In this document: one piece after another, positions 16,363 through 26,290 of the stretch
How positions within the stretch are numbered: position 1 is the first letter of the stretch
How the letters are laid out: each line of letters opens with the position of its first letter
Source: Polyangium jinanense
GTDB taxonomy: Bacteria > Myxococcota > Polyangia > Polyangiales > Polyangiaceae
Length of the DNA stretch: 53,426 bases
NCBI RefSeq assembly: GCF_028435365.1
Contig: NZ_JAGTJJ010000067.1
Span: 1-53,426, forward strand
Direction of reading: 5' to 3'
Notes under the pieces: generated by a model
Told to the model about the DNA's origin: nothing
What the model saw: the letters and a program-made list of their open reading frames with translations, nothing else
Databases searched by the model: none
Program-made: the position numbers and the translations under genes

Positions 16363-19300
16363 TCACCTCGGTCGCGCAATCCCATACCGTTCAAGCCGGC
16401 GATAAAAGGTCGCGCGTGGAATGGCGAGCGATCGCGCCGCCTGCGCCGCATTCCAGCCATTCTCGGCGAGCGCACGGAGGATGGCCTCGCGCTCGGCATC
16501 CCCGCGAGGCCGCTCGACATGCCGCGACGGCAAAGGCCGCGCGTCCCGGAGGCCGAGGTCGCCGGGTCGGATCACGTCGCCCTCGGCGAGCACGATCGCC
16601 TTCATGAGCACGTTTTCGAGCTCGCGCACGTTGCCGGGCCAGGAATGGGAGAGCAGCACGCGCATGGCCGAGGGCGTGATCCGCGGCGCTGGCCTGGAAA
16701 GCTCACGGGCCGCGCGCGAGACGAGGTGCGCCGCGAGCTCTGGCAAGTCTTCGAGCCGGTCGCGGAGCGGGGGAAGCGTGACCTCCACGACGCCGACGCG
16801 GTAATAGAGATCCTCGCGAAAACGGCCGAAACGGACCTCGGTCCGGAGGGTCCGGTTCGTCGCGCAGACGAGCCGAAAATCGACGGGGACCGTGGTGTCG
16901 CTCCCGAGCGGGCGCACCACGCGCTCCTGCAGGACGCGGAGCAATTTGGCCTGAACTTCGAGCGGCATTTCGCCGAGCTCGTCGAGGAACAGCGTGCCGC
17001 CCGACGCCGCCACCATGAGGCCCCCGCGATCACGATCCGCGCCGGTGAAGGCGCCTCGCTTGTGGCCGAAAAGTTCCGCTTCGAGGAGGCTCGCGGGCAA
17101 TGCGGCGCAATTGATCCCGACGAAGGGGCCCGCCCGGCGCGGGCTCCCGTCGTGCACGGCGCGCGCGACGAGCTCCTTGCCCGTGCCGCTCTCGCCGAGG
17201 ACGAGCACCGGCAGCGGCGACGTGACGACGCGGTCGAGCGTCGCGAACACGCGGCGGAGGGCGGGGCTCCGGCCGATGATGCCCCGATCGTCGTGGCGAT
17301 GGTCGAGCGCCTCTTGCTTCGCGCGCACCTCGTCGCCGAGGCGTACGATTTCGGCGGCCTGGAGCCGCGCGAGCTCCTCCACTTTGCTGCGCTCGGCTTC
17401 GAGCTCCTCGGTGCGGCGCCGGAGGTCCTCGATGAGGCGCGCGCGCCGGAGGACCAGCGCGACGTGATCGGCGAACCCGAGGACCAGGTCGATGTCGGCC
17501 TCACGAAATCGCGCCTCGGTGAATCGATTGTCGAGGTAAAGCGCGCCGATCACGCCGTCGGGGGACCGGATCGGGACGGCAATGACGGACCGGAGGCGCA
17601 TGGCGTGCACGGAGGCATTTTCACGGAAACGTTCGTCCTCGCGCGCGTCGGCGGTGCAGACGGGCTGGGCCGTGCGCATCGCTTGCTCGGCGATCGAGCG
17701 GCTGAATTTGAGGTGACTTTTGCCGATCTGCTCGCGATCGACGTTCCGTGCGGCCGGCACGTGCAGCGCCCCCGAGCGCGGGTCCTCGAGCACAAGGAAG
17801 CCTCGTTCGGCGCCCGTGAGCTCGATCGCGGCGTCGAGCGCCATGACGAGGATGCCATTCGCCTCGTCGGTGCCATTGAGCTTCCGGTAGAGGTCGAGCA
17901 AGCGCGAGAGTTTTTCCATGCGTCCCTGGGGCGCGCCTCCGAGGTGGAGAGGGACAGGCGTCCGCAGGCGCCGTCGTGGATGGGCGAAAAACGCGCTCCG
18001 GAGCTCGGGCGCGAGGCCCGAAACGGCTTCCTCCCAGAGCGCGTCCGCGCGGGCGCGCAGCGGAATGGCGCGCGCCCGTTCGCCTGATGGGTCGAGCGCC
18101 GCGGCGAGCCGGCTCGCGCAAACTGCAATGAGGTCGGGCTGCCCTGCGCGTTCGGCAAAGGAGAGCGCTTCTTCGAGTCGCGAAAGCCCGCTGGCGGGCG
18201 CACCCCGCAATCGGTCGAGCTCCGCCCGCCCGAGCGCTTCCCGCGCCGCGACGTCGGGCGCCTCGCGCGCCTCGCCGGCCACTGCATCGAGTGCTCGCGC
18301 GGCGGCCGAGAGGTCCCCGGCCGCGAGGTCGATGTCGGCCCGTTCGAGCGCGACTTCGGCCGCCTCGCGCGCCATTCCGAGCCGATCGAAGGCCCCGCGG
18401 GCCCGCTCGGCGGCGTCGCGGGCAACGGCGAGGTCGCCGAGGCCAAACGCATTTTCACCGACCGCCGACGCCGCCGCCGCGGCAATGGCCACGAGCCCAG
18501 CGGCCGTGGCATCCGCCTCGGTGCGTGTCGCGGTGCGCAGGCCTCGCTCGAAGGCGCCGACATCGGCCCATAACTTCGCGAGGTTCGAGGCGAACAGGAG
18601 GCCGACGTCTTGTTGCCCGAGCGCGCGGCTGACCCGCGCGCCGCGCTCGTACGCCTCGAGTGCCTCGGCAAACTTGCCGAGCTGGTGGCATGCGGTGCCG
18701 AGGTTCAAGCACGTCCGCGCGATGGCGTCGCTCAAGCCGTGCTCCTCCGCGACCCAGAGCGCCTCGCGATGGCCCGCGAGCGCCGCGCGGACGTCGCCCG
18801 CGCGGTAATCGTGAATGGCGCGGTAGCTCCGCGCGCGGAGCAGGCGCCGCGGCGAGCGCGCGGTCGCGGCGGCCGAAAGCGAAAGGAACTTCCGCGCCGT
18901 GCGGAGATCGCCGAGGTGGGTCGCGGCGACGACGAGATCCTCGATGAGGTCGGCGCGCACGTCGTCGTCCGGCAACGCGGGCGCGGCCTCGAGCGCGGCC
19001 TCGGCGACCACGCGCGCCTCCGCGTGACGCCCGAGCCGCGTGAGTGCGCGTGCTTCGAGATCCGCGCGTCGCGCCCGGCCCACCTCGTCGAGAGGCTCGC
19101 GCGCGGCCTCCGCGAGGACCGTGAGCGCCCGCTGCGCCTCTCCCTGCTGGGCGAGGCAACTCGCGAGCGTGAGGAGCGCGCCGCCACGCGGAGCCCCGCT
19201 CGTGAGGCGTGGGAGCCTTCGTTCGATCGCCTCGCGCGCGCGCGCTGGATGGCCGCCGAGCTCGATGACACGCACGGCGAGCAGCCACACCTCGTCGTCG

Positions 19301-21177
19301 GCGTGCTCGGCGTCGACCACCGCTTCGGCTGCGCCCCGGAATGCGCGTGGTTGCCTTACCGCGTCGGCCCCGTGTTCGGCGAGCCGACGTGTTGCCTCGT
19401 TCGCCCGTCCCGCGAGCGCCCAGTGCCGTACGGCCTGCCCTGCCGCCTCCAAACGTTCTTCCGGCGACGTCGCGGGATCCACGGAGCGCGCGTCGAACGA
19501 CGCCGCGATCGCCGCGTGTGCCGCACGGATCGCCTCGTCGCTCACGGCGAGCGTGGCCGCCTCCCGACGCGTGATCCGCAGGGCATCGGCATCCCGCCGC
19601 GCGAGGCCGCGGCCGACCAGCGTGGAGACGTTCACCTCATCGACCCCGAGGCTCGACAGCAGGCTGAGACGCGCGCGGCCGGAGAGCGCAACGAGCAGAG
19701 CCAGCGCGCGCTCCTCGGCCGGCGGAAAGGCGCTCGTGACGGCGGCTCGTGCACTCTTCGGGACGAGCCTCCCCATCGTGACTGCACGATCGAGCTCGCC
19801 CTCCGCCGCGCTGCCGGCTTGTAGCTCCGCGACGACCTCGGCGATTGCCGCGGGGTGCCCGCCCGTGGCGGCGAAGAGCTCGGCCTCGACGCCGGAGAGG
19901 CCGACGTCCAGCATCCACCGCTTCACCGCGTGCGCCGTGAGCGGCCTGAGCCCGATCCCCGTGGCCCCCGCGGATTCGCCGAGGAACACGCCCTTCGCGT
20001 GGTCGATCTCGGTGACGACGAGGAGCACGGGATCGGCTGGATCGAGCGACCGCGCGAGGGCCGAGAGCGCTTCGCGATCATCGTCGGGCAGGAGGTGGAC
20101 GTCGTCCACGAGCAACGCCACCGGTGTGCCTCGACGAACCAGCCGATCCCGCGCTTCGAGCGCGGCGCGCAAGTTCCCTTCGGCCAGCGGCTCGGCGGCG
20201 GCGCGCTCCACGAGCGATCCAAATGGCCTTCGTGTCGTGGCGAGGGCTTCGACGGTCGCGACCCGCGTCTGCGCGATCCACTTGAGCTCGCGAAGCAGGC
20301 GGCTCCTCCCTGCCCCTTCCGGACCGCGGACGATCGCTACCCGCGGCCCGGCCCGCCCCGCTTCGAGGCCGTCGAGCAGCGCCACGAGAAGGCCGAGCTC
20401 CGCCTCCCGACCCACGAGCCGCGGCGCCTCCCGAGGCGGGACGTGAATCCACGACGCATGCCCGCCGAGCGCCTCGATGACCTCCTCCGCGGACGCGGGA
20501 CGCGCGGCGGGATCCGGATCGGCGAGCCGGCGCGCGAGGCGCTCCACCAGAGGAGGCAGCCCATGCTCGCGCGCGAGATCGAGCAGCGTCACGCCGACAG
20601 CGAAGAGATCACTGCGCGCATCCGCGCGTTCTCCCCGTAAAACCTCGGGCGCGATGAACCGCGGCGTCCCGCTCGGCACCGCCACGCTCCCGAGGAGGCC
20701 CGCGCACGACAGATCGAGCAGCACACCACGACCACGCTCGTCGACCATCACGTTGGCGGGCTTGAAATCCCCGTGCCGGAGCCCGAGGCGATGCAGGAAC
20801 GCGAGCGCGGACAGCGCATCGACGAGCGGCCCGCGGAGCGCCTCGAACGAAGGCGCCGCCCGATCGAGCTCACGCCCGGCGACGACTTCGGTCGCGAGGT
20901 AGTGCAGCGCCGCGTGTTCGCCGTCCCGCGGAAGGGAGCCGAAATCGAGCACGCGGACGAGGTGCGGGTGGACGAGGCCCGCCAGGTAACCGAGCTCCGC
21001 GCGGAGGGCCCATTCGTCCTCCGCGCGCCGTAGCACCTTCAGCGCGACGTCGGCCTCGAGGACGAGGTCCCGCGCGAGGAACGTCCGCGCGAGGCCGCCC
21101 TCGCCGAGCGTCGCGACGATCCGATACCGGTGGGCGAGGGTCTCTCCCGGGGCGACCAAGCTCGCCAAATGTCTCAC
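16363..21177 (-). CDS. Ser/Thr-kinase-ATPase-TPR-GAF-sigma-54 activator fusion
   Basis: A 1604-residue regulator. Domains in order: protein kinase (~15-275; ALKVL lysine, [10 protein letters not shown] in place of HRD, LDLS in place of DFG); AAA/NTPase with [14 protein letters not shown] (~285-600); TPR-like helical repeats (~650-1080); GAF (~1087-1240); coiled coil; sigma-54 AAA+ domain with GESGTGKE near 1328 and an intact GAFTGA near 1374; Fis-type helix-turn-helix at the C-terminus ([21 protein letters not shown]). It therefore can contact sigma-54 polymerase and bind DNA, with inputs from kinase, ATPase and ligand-binding parts. The start is taken as GTG 21177; it lies inside a repeat that may be an operator, and TTG 21168 is an alternative. 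Confidence 0.88.
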   Translation of the reverse strand: MRHLASLVAPGETLAHRYRIVATLGEGGLARTFLARDLVLEADVALKVLRRAEDEWALRAELGYLAGLVHPHLVRVLDFGSLPRDGEHAALHYLATEVVAGRELDRAAPSFEALRGPLVDALSALAFLHRLGLRHGDFKPANVMVDERGRGVLLDLSCAGLLGSVAVPSGTPRFIAPEVLRGERADARSDLFAVGVTLLDLAREHGLPPLVERLARRLADPDPAARPASAEEVIEALGGHASWIHVPPREAPRLVGREAELGLLVALLDGLEAGRAGPRVAIVRGPEGAGRSRLLRELKWIAQTRVATVEALATTRRPFGSLVERAAAEPLAEGNLRAALEARDRLVRRGTPVALLVDDVHLLPDDDREALSALARSLDPADPVLLVVTEIDHAKGVFLGESAGATGIGLRPLTAHAVKRWMLDVGLSGVEAELFAATGGHPAAIAEVVAELQAGSAAEGELDRAVTMGRLVPKSARAAVTSAFPPAEERALALLVALSGRARLSLLSSLGVDEVNVSTLVGRGLARRDADALRITRREAATLAVSDEAIRAAHAAIAASFDARSVDPATSPEERLEAAGQAVRHWALAGRANEATRRLAEHGADAVRQPRAFRGAAEAVVDAEHADDEVWLLAVRVIELGGHPARAREAIERRLPRLTSGAPRGGALLTLASCLAQQGEAQRALTVLAEAAREPLDEVGRARRADLEARALTRLGRHAEARVVAEAALEAAPALPDDDVRADLIEDLVVAATHLGDLRTARKFLSLSAAATARSPRRLLRARSYRAIHDYRAGDVRAALAGHREALWVAEEHGLSDAIARTCLNLGTACHQLGKFAEALEAYERGARVSRALGQQDVGLLFASNLAKLWADVGAFERGLRTATRTEADATAAGLVAIAAAAASAVGENAFGLGDLAVARDAAERARGAFDRLGMAREAAEVALERADIDLAAGDLSAAARALDAVAGEAREAPDVAAREALGRAELDRLRGAPASGLSRLEEALSFAERAGQPDLIAVCASRLAAALDPSGERARAIPLRARADALWEEAVSGLAPELRSAFFAHPRRRLRTPVPLHLGGAPQGRMEKLSRLLDLYRKLNGTDEANGILVMALDAAIELTGAERGFLVLEDPRSGALHVPAARNVDREQIGKSHLKFSRSIAEQAMRTAQPVCTADAREDERFRENASVHAMRLRSVIAVPIRSPDGVIGALYLDNRFTEARFREADIDLVLGFADHVALVLRRARLIEDLRRRTEELEAERSKVEELARLQAAEIVRLGDEVRAKQEALDHRHDDRGIIGRSPALRRVFATLDRVVTSPLPVLVLGESGTGKELVARAVHDGSPRRAGPFVGINCAALPASLLEAELFGHKRGAFTGADRDRGGLMVAASGGTLFLDELGEMPLEVQAKLLRVLQERVVRPLGSDTTVPVDFRLVCATNRTLRTEVRFGRFREDLYYRVGVVEVTLPPLRDRLEDLPELAAHLVSRAARELSRPAPRITPSAMRVLLSHSWPGNVRELENVLMKAIVLAEGDVIRPGDLGLRDARPLPSRHVERPRGDAEREAILRALAENGWNAAQAARSLAIPRATFYRRLERYGIARPR

Positions 21178-21204
21178 ATGTGTCTCACATGTCGCAACGA
21201 GACA
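21170..21204. promoter_or_regulatory. Tandem and inverted TGTCTC repeat at the sigma-54 regulator start
   Basis: TGTCTCACATG occurs twice head-to-tail at 21170-21180 and 21181-21191. The second copy also pairs with GAGACA at 21199-21204 as an inverted repeat with a 12-bp gap. The site overlaps the proposed start of the giant regulator and lies ~95 bp upstream of the divergent lipoprotein. It looks like an operator for one or both genes, perhaps autoregulatory. Confidence 0.5.
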
Positions 21205-21297
21205 CTTCCTGCGGCTGAACCACGCGTTCCGCCGCGAGAATTCGCGCGTTCCGCCCGTGGGCGTCGCCTTGGTACGCCCCCTGCTAACGGCCCGCGC

Positions 21298-22002
21298 ATG
21301 ATTTCTGGTCGCGTGCTTCTTCGTTTGGTCGCCGCGTCGCTCGCGCTTGGGGCGTGCATCGTGAGCCCCCAGCCGACGCCCCCCGAAGAACCCACGCTCG
21401 ACGCGGAGCTCATCTCGCCGGGCGGGCCCATGGACGTGTCCACCCACGTGCGTTTCCTGGGCGAGCCCGGCGCGGTCACGCCGCCCGAAGGCAACGTCGT
21501 GGTCACGAACCTGGACACGGCGGACGCGCCTCTCGCGGCGAAGGTCGCCGCGGATGGGAGCTTCGAAATCATCGTTCCCGGCATCTCGACGGACGAGTTC
21601 CGCGTCGAGATCGTGGGTCCGGGCGGGGGTCGCTCGAAGCCCGTCGATCTCGTCCTTTCCGCCGGCAGCGCCACGTTCGAGCCGGGTCCGCGGCCCCTCG
21701 CCGAGTGCCTCCTGCTCGAGCCTTCGCTCTCCGTCTCGTTCGACGGGGCGGGCGATACGAAAAACCTCGTCGTTCGAAACGAATGCCCGGACGAGCTCTC
21801 GTTCCTCGCGCCTCGCCTGCGCCGCGGAAACGCCGCATTCGGCTTCTCGAATGCGGCGCCTTTCCTCCTCGCGCCGGGCGGCGCCGCGACGATCACGGTC
21901 GACGTCGGCGCCCAGGCGGACGAGCAAGTCGACGTGCTCTTCGTCGAGACGACCGGCGCCATTCGTGATCGCCGCCCCCTGACGCTCTTCGTGATTCCCT
22001 GA
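21298..22002 (+). CDS. Hypothetical lipoprotein
   Basis: A 234-residue predicted lipoprotein: [24 protein letters not shown] has a basic start, a hydrophobic core and lipobox ALGAC. The mature part has no recognised domain but reads as two beta-sandwich-like segments, an acidic [21 protein letters not shown] repeat-like region and a C-terminal half resembling immunoglobulin-like 'choice-of-anchor' or ASPM-type domains ([29 protein letters not shown]). It is divergent from the giant sigma-54 regulator and 35 bp upstream of a Kazal lipoprotein, so the two lipoproteins probably form an operon. Confidence 0.7.
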   Translation: MISGRVLLRLVAASLALGACIVSPQPTPPEEPTLDAELISPGGPMDVSTHVRFLGEPGAVTPPEGNVVVTNLDTADAPLAAKVAADGSFEIIVPGISTDEFRVEIVGPGGGRSKPVDLVLSAGSATFEPGPRPLAECLLLEPSLSVSFDGAGDTKNLVVRNECPDELSFLAPRLRRGNAAFGFSNAAPFLLAPGGAATITVDVGAQADEQVDVLFVETTGAIRDRRPLTLFVIP

Positions 22003-22037
22003 AACCCAATCGATTCACCAGGAAAAAGGAGAACATC

Positions 22038-22649
22038 ATGCTTCGATCGAACACGCTCACGCTCCTCGCGCTCGCGCTCCTCGTTTTGCCTGCTTGCGGC
22101 AGCACCGTCGACTCGGGCGGCGGCGAGCAAACGGGCTTCACCAAGGACGAGGCCCGGGCGATGAACGGTGTCACCAAGGAAGGCGCCGACGTGTGCGCCC
22201 TCGAAGGCTGGTACGACGACGGCACGTGCGACGACTTCTGTCCGGCGAGCGACGGCGATTGCTCCGTATCCTGCCCGAGCCCCGACGATTCTGCGGTCCA
22301 CTACGTCTCGACGGACTTCAGCACGTGCTTGGCATCCTTCATCATGTGCCCCGAGGGGCAGGTGCTCTTTTCGAGCCCGGATTGCGGCTGCGCCTGCATC
22401 GAGAACGATGCCGGCGAGCTGTGCAGCGAGGAATCCGGCATGTTCTGCGAAGAGGGCTACTTCTGCGATGTTCCGATCGACACGATGTGCGGGGCGATCA
22501 TCGATCAGGCCGGGACCTGCAAGCCCAAGCCCGAAGCGTGCGACCAGAACTACGACCCGGTCTGTGGATGCGACGGCCAGACGCACGCGAACGCGTGCAC
22601 CGCCAACGCGGCCGGCACGGCCGTCGCGACGGCGGGAGCCTGCCCCTGA
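22038..22649 (+). CDS. Kazal-type domain lipoprotein
   Basis: A 203-residue lipoprotein with lipobox VLPAC (residue ~20) after a strong ribosome site AAGGAG. The mature part is cysteine-rich. Its last ~40 residues are a Kazal-like domain, with PVCGCDGQTHANACTA then AGAC, the pattern of Kazal serine-protease inhibitors common in myxobacterial surface proteins. The middle segment has about 12 more cysteines (GWYDDGTCDDFCPASDGDC) of unknown fold. It may inhibit proteases at the cell surface, possibly against self-made or prey proteases. It ends 10 bp before the convergent sigma-54 regulator. Confidence 0.8.
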   Translation: MLRSNTLTLLALALLVLPACGSTVDSGGGEQTGFTKDEARAMNGVTKEGADVCALEGWYDDGTCDDFCPASDGDCSVSCPSPDDSAVHYVSTDFSTCLASFIMCPEGQVLFSSPDCGCACIENDAGELCSEESGMFCEEGYFCDVPIDTMCGAIIDQAGTCKPKPEACDQNYDPVCGCDGQTHANACTANAAGTAVATAGACP

Positions 22650-22659
22650 TCACGCAGGG

Positions 22660-24045
22660 TCATTTGCGAAACTCGTCCGCCGAAAGCCCCGCGCGCCGGA
22701 GCAGCCTGTAAAAACTCTCCCGCTCGATCCCCGCGTGCTCCGCCGCGGCCGTCACGTCCCCGAAAAACCTCTTCAAGACCGCCTCCAGGTATCGGCGGCT
22801 CGCCTCGGCGCGTGATGCATCGACGGCCTCGCGATACGTGAGCTTCGCGAGCTCGGTATCACGCGCGCCCGTGGCCCCTGCCGCGCTCCCGCCCTGGATC
22901 TCCGGCGGCAATGAGCCCAGCGTGATCTCCCGCGTCGTCTCGATGATCGCCGCCCGCTCGACCGCGCTCCGGAGCTCCCGCACGTTCCCCGGCCAGCGAT
23001 AAGCGTTGAGCGCAGAAAGCGCTGCATCGGAAAACCGCGTCGCGCTCGATCCCGCGTGCGGCGCTCGTTCCGCGAGGAAACGTTGCGCGAGCAGGGGAAT
23101 GTCCTCCGCACGCTCGCGCAGCGGCGGAAGCTCGAGCACGCATACGTTGAGGCGGAACCAAAGATCCTCGCGGAACGATCCAGCCTTCACCATTCCGCGG
23201 ACGTCCCGGTGTGTCGCAGCGATCACCCGGACATCCACCTTCCGCTCGCGCGGCTCGCCGATACGTCGAACGGAGCGCTCCTCGAGCACGCGCGTGAGCT
23301 TCGCCTGGATCGTCGGGCGGAGCTCGCCGATTTCGTCGAGGAACAACGTGCTCTCGTGGGCCTCCTCGAAGAGGCCGGCGCGGTCGGACGTCGCGCCCGT
23401 GAAGGAGCCGCGCGCGTGGCCGAAAAGCTCGCTCTCGATCAAGGACCGCGGAATGGCGGCGCAGTTGACGGCAACCAGGCGCGAGGGCGCCCGCGACGAG
23501 CGCTCGTGAATCGCGCGGGCCACGAGCTCCTTGCCGGTCCCCGTCTCGCCGAGGATCAAGACCGTCGCGTCGGTGGGCGCGACGCGCTCGATGAGCTGAT
23601 AGACCCGGCGCATCGCGGGCGAACGCCCGATCATCGCGCCAAACCCGTCCACGTCACGCGGCTCGTGGCTCTCGTGGAGCACCGCCGCCTGCGCGAGCGC
23701 GCGCTCGACGAGGGCCTTGAGCGCGTCGGTCTCGAAGGGTTTCGTGACGTAATCGTACGCACCTTCGCGCATGGCCTGCACCGCCGTCGGGACCGTCGCA
23801 TACGCCGTCATCAAAATGAACGGCACCCCCGGCCAGCGAGCGCGCACCGCGCGGAGCACCTCGAGCCCGTCGCCGTCGCTCATGCGCAGATCGCAGAGCA
23901 CCACGGTGATCGGCTCTCTCTCCAGCGCCTCCAGCGCCGATCGCACGCCACGCGCGGTAACGACACGCCCGAGCTTGCCGAGCACCTTGGCGAGCATGGC
24001 GGTCATGTTCGGCTTGTCGTCGACCACCAGGATCGTCGGCTTCAC
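22660..24045 (-). CDS. NtrC-family sigma-54 response regulator
   Basis: A 461-residue two-component regulator. The receiver domain has acidic pocket DD (residues 9-10), phospho-acceptor Asp52 in LCDLRMSDG and the usual Lys near 104. The AAA+ domain carries GETGTGKE near 170 and GSFTGA (a conservative Ser for Ala in the sigma-54 contact loop) near 240. The C-terminal helix-turn-helix follows (DVTAAAEHAGIERESFYRLL). Its start overlaps the end of the histidine kinase gene by 4 bp, so they are a cotranscribed pair. Given the -24/-12 element in the divergent region, it probably activates the adjacent copper operon; this is inference. Confidence 0.95.
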   Translation of the reverse strand: MKPTILVVDDKPNMTAMLAKVLGKLGRVVTARGVRSALEALEREPITVVLCDLRMSDGDGLEVLRAVRARWPGVPFILMTAYATVPTAVQAMREGAYDYVTKPFETDALKALVERALAQAAVLHESHEPRDVDGFGAMIGRSPAMRRVYQLIERVAPTDATVLILGETGTGKELVARAIHERSSRAPSRLVAVNCAAIPRSLIESELFGHARGSFTGATSDRAGLFEEAHESTLFLDEIGELRPTIQAKLTRVLEERSVRRIGEPRERKVDVRVIAATHRDVRGMVKAGSFREDLWFRLNVCVLELPPLRERAEDIPLLAQRFLAERAPHAGSSATRFSDAALSALNAYRWPGNVRELRSAVERAAIIETTREITLGSLPPEIQGGSAAGATGARDTELAKLTYREAVDASRAEASRRYLEAVLKRFFGDVTAAAEHAGIERESFYRLLRRAGLSADEFRK

Positions 24046-25535
24046 GCGGCTTCTTCCTTTCCGGCGTCCACGATCACGCCCGGCAAATCCACGACGAACC
24101 GCGCGCCCCCGCCGGCCCGCGCTTCCGCCCGGATGCGCCCGCCATGCGCGGTGACGAGGCCATAACAGACCGCGAGGCCGAGGCCCGTTCCATCCCGCCG
24201 TGTCGTGAAAAAAGGCTCGAAGACGTGGTCGATCACGTCGGATGACAAACCCTCGCCGCGGTCGAGCACCTCGAAACGATACCCGTCACCCTCGCGATGC
24301 CCCTCGACGAGGACCGGCTCGTCGCTCGACATCGCCTCGCGCGCATTCGAGACGAGGTTCACGATCACCTGCCGGATCCGCAAGGAATCGACCCGGATCA
24401 TCGCAGGCTCCGCGTCCACCACGACGGTCGGCGAGCCCGATGAAATGGGCCTTCGCGAGGGCACGCTTTCGGCGCGATCCGCCGCATCGCGCAGCAGATC
24501 GGCCGCGTCCACGGGGCGCGGCACGAGCGCGGGCGTACGTGCGTACACGAGCAGCTCCTCCGCGATGCGCTGGCAAAGCGCCGCCTCCTCGTCGAGGATC
24601 CGGAGCTCGTCGCGCATCGAATCGTTTTCGACCTCCTCGCGCATCGTGCTCAGGTAACCGCGGATGACGGTGACGGGATTGTTGATCTCGTGCGCCACGC
24701 CCGCCGCGACCCGCCCGATCGCCGCCAATCGCTCGGCGGCCACGAGATCCGCCTCCGCGCGCTTCAGCGTGTCGAGCATACGATTGATCGCGTCCGCCAC
24801 GACCGCGAGCTCGACCGCGGGGACGGGCTCGACACGCGCCGTCCGATCCCCCTCGGCGACGCGCCGCGCGACACGCTCGAGCGAGCCGAGCGGCGTCGCG
24901 AACGACCTCCACAAATTGCGCCCGGCGACGAGGGCCACCGCGGCCGCGAGCAGGCCCGTGCCCACGGCGATCACGAGCGCGAGCCGCACGGCGCTCGCAG
25001 CCTCGCCTTCGGCTTTCAGGGCCTCGCCGTCGAAGTAGCCGGCGACCGCGTCGGCGTGCTCCGTCATCCTGTCGACCAGAGCGTTCGCCCGCTCGTGCGA
25101 GCGATGCACCTCCGCCCAGTCTTTGCGATCGATCGCCGGCAGGATCTCCTCCGTGAAGACGCAGCTCAAGTCGCAGCTCGCGTCGGCGATCGCGTCGAGG
25201 CGGCCTTCGCCCGCGTCGTCGACCATCGGCCGGAGCGCGCGGAGCTCGTCGTTCAGCTTGTCGACCCACTTGTCGTGATGCGCGATGTGGGAGGGGTCGC
25301 GCAGGATGATCGTGTGCGCCTCGTGGATGTATTGCTCGCGCGCCACCACGCTGAGCAGCGCCGCGCGGCGCGAGGCCACCTCCAGGTCGTGCGCCTTCAG
25401 GATGGCTCGACGCGACGCGAGCGCCGAAACCACGGCGCTCGCGCCGCTCGCGAGCACGAGGGCAACGAGAAGACTCACGGTCAGGAGCAGACGGCCGCGG
25501 AGGCGATACGCCTGCGGCGACGACGACACCGCCAT
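24042..25535 (-). CDS. Sensor histidine kinase, possible metal sensor
   Basis: A 497-residue membrane kinase. TM1 is at about 13-35 and TM2 at about 185-205, with a ~145-residue periplasmic domain between them. That domain is rich in possible metal ligands: IHEAH, HIAHHDKW, SCDLSC, VHRSHE and TEHAD. HAMP follows TM2, then the phospho-acceptor His in GVAHEINNPV, the N box LVSNAREA, and G boxes DRGEGLS and GTGLGLAVC. The ATG at 25535 gives a short cytosolic start. It is followed, with a 4-bp overlap, by its sigma-54 response regulator. Together with the divergent copper genes, a copper or silver sensor is likely but unproven. Confidence 0.93.
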   Translation of the reverse strand: MAVSSSPQAYRLRGRLLLTVSLLVALVLASGASAVVSALASRRAILKAHDLEVASRRAALLSVVAREQYIHEAHTIILRDPSHIAHHDKWVDKLNDELRALRPMVDDAGEGRLDAIADASCDLSCVFTEEILPAIDRKDWAEVHRSHERANALVDRMTEHADAVAGYFDGEALKAEGEAASAVRLALVIAVGTGLLAAAVALVAGRNLWRSFATPLGSLERVARRVAEGDRTARVEPVPAVELAVVADAINRMLDTLKRAEADLVAAERLAAIGRVAAGVAHEINNPVTVIRGYLSTMREEVENDSMRDELRILDEEAALCQRIAEELLVYARTPALVPRPVDAADLLRDAADRAESVPSRRPISSGSPTVVVDAEPAMIRVDSLRIRQVIVNLVSNAREAMSSDEPVLVEGHREGDGYRFEVLDRGEGLSSDVIDHVFEPFFTTRRDGTGLGLAVCYGLVTAHGGRIRAEARAGGGARFVVDLPGVIVDAGKEEAA

Positions 25536-25600
25536 GCCCCGCCTTTAGCAATGGGCATGACCCGAAGCCAGCGCGACGCGAGGCCGCTCGTGTCCGCGCG

Positions 25601-25696
25601 GGTCACGTGTTGTAACCGGCTCGGTCACTCCCCGTGCCCTACCCGCGCGTGATGCTCCGGGAAAACCGAGGGCTCTGCCCTGGCACGAAGCGTGCT
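25601..25696 (+). promoter_or_regulatory. Sigma-54 (-24/-12) promoter with upstream direct repeats
   Basis: TGGCACGAAGCGTGCT at 25681-25696 fits the sigma-54 consensus TGGCACG-N4-TTGC with the invariant GG (25682-25683) and GC (25694-25695) at exact spacing; only one of the two Ts at positions 12-13 is replaced. Upstream, GGTCAC occurs at 25601-25606 and 25623-25628, 22 bp or two helical turns apart, suggesting activator sites. It points to the copper operon starting at 25882. The rest of 25536-25881 shows nothing else clear. Confidence 0.55.
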
Positions 25697-25881
25697 GCGC
25701 CGCGCGGCGGCGTGGCGACGAGAGCCTCGGCGAACGACTGTAATCAACGGCTCCGTCCTGCGTCGGCAAGGGCGAGGGTTGCGCAGACGCGGATGCCGCG
25801 CGATGAACCGGAGCCGCCTGCCCGAATCCACCCCCCTCCCCGATCGTGATGCCGAATTCAGAAGGAACTTGGAGTCGACGC

Positions 25882-26274
25882 ATGAAGACCACGCTGGGCC
25901 TGCTCGCCCTGCTCTTCGCATCCGCCTGCAGCGGGCCGGAGGTCCCTTCGGCCTTCCAGCCGGATTCTCCCGCATCTCCCGCGGCGTCCCCGGCGCCCCG
26001 TCCCCCCGTCGCGGCGGTGCTCGCGGCGTCGGATCCGCGGGATGCCAGCGTCTGCGTGCCCGAAAAGCCGTGCGTCCTTCCCGCCTCCGAGGACGAGGGC
26101 GGCTCCGGGCATCCACACGGCGGCCACGATCACGGAAACCACGGCGGCCACGGAATGAACCACGGAGATCACGGCGGCATGAACCACGGCGGCCACGATC
26201 ACGGAAGCCACGGCGGAAAAACCCCCGCGCCGCCCGCCACGGGCCACGAAGGCCATCGCGGCCACAAACATTGA
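25882..26274 (+). CDS. Histidine-rich metal-binding lipoprotein
   Basis: A 130-residue lipoprotein: MKTTLGLLALLFASACSG is a signal with lipobox ASAC. The mature part starts Ser/Pro/Ala-rich, has two cysteines in SVCVPEKPCVLP, and ends with a 52-residue His/Gly tail of HGGHDHG and HGMNHGDH repeats holding 16 histidines and some methionines. Such tails bind Cu or other soft and borderline metals. It is probably a periplasmic or outer-membrane copper buffer or chaperone. The ATG is preceded by GGAG; the longer frame upstream has no signal peptide. First gene of the operon with the TolC-like protein (16 bp downstream) and the multicopper oxidase. Confidence 0.8.
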   Translation: MKTTLGLLALLFASACSGPEVPSAFQPDSPASPAASPAPRPPVAAVLAASDPRDASVCVPEKPCVLPASEDEGGSGHPHGGHDHGNHGGHGMNHGDHGGMNHGGHDHGSHGGKTPAPPATGHEGHRGHKH

Positions 26275-26290
26275 CCGGATGGAATTTGCC

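Noticed and set aside
21178..21927. N-terminal extension of the giant sigma-54 regulator
   Set aside because: It would overlap the divergent lipoprotein gene and its sequence is low-complexity Arg-rich; kinase homology begins only after 21177.
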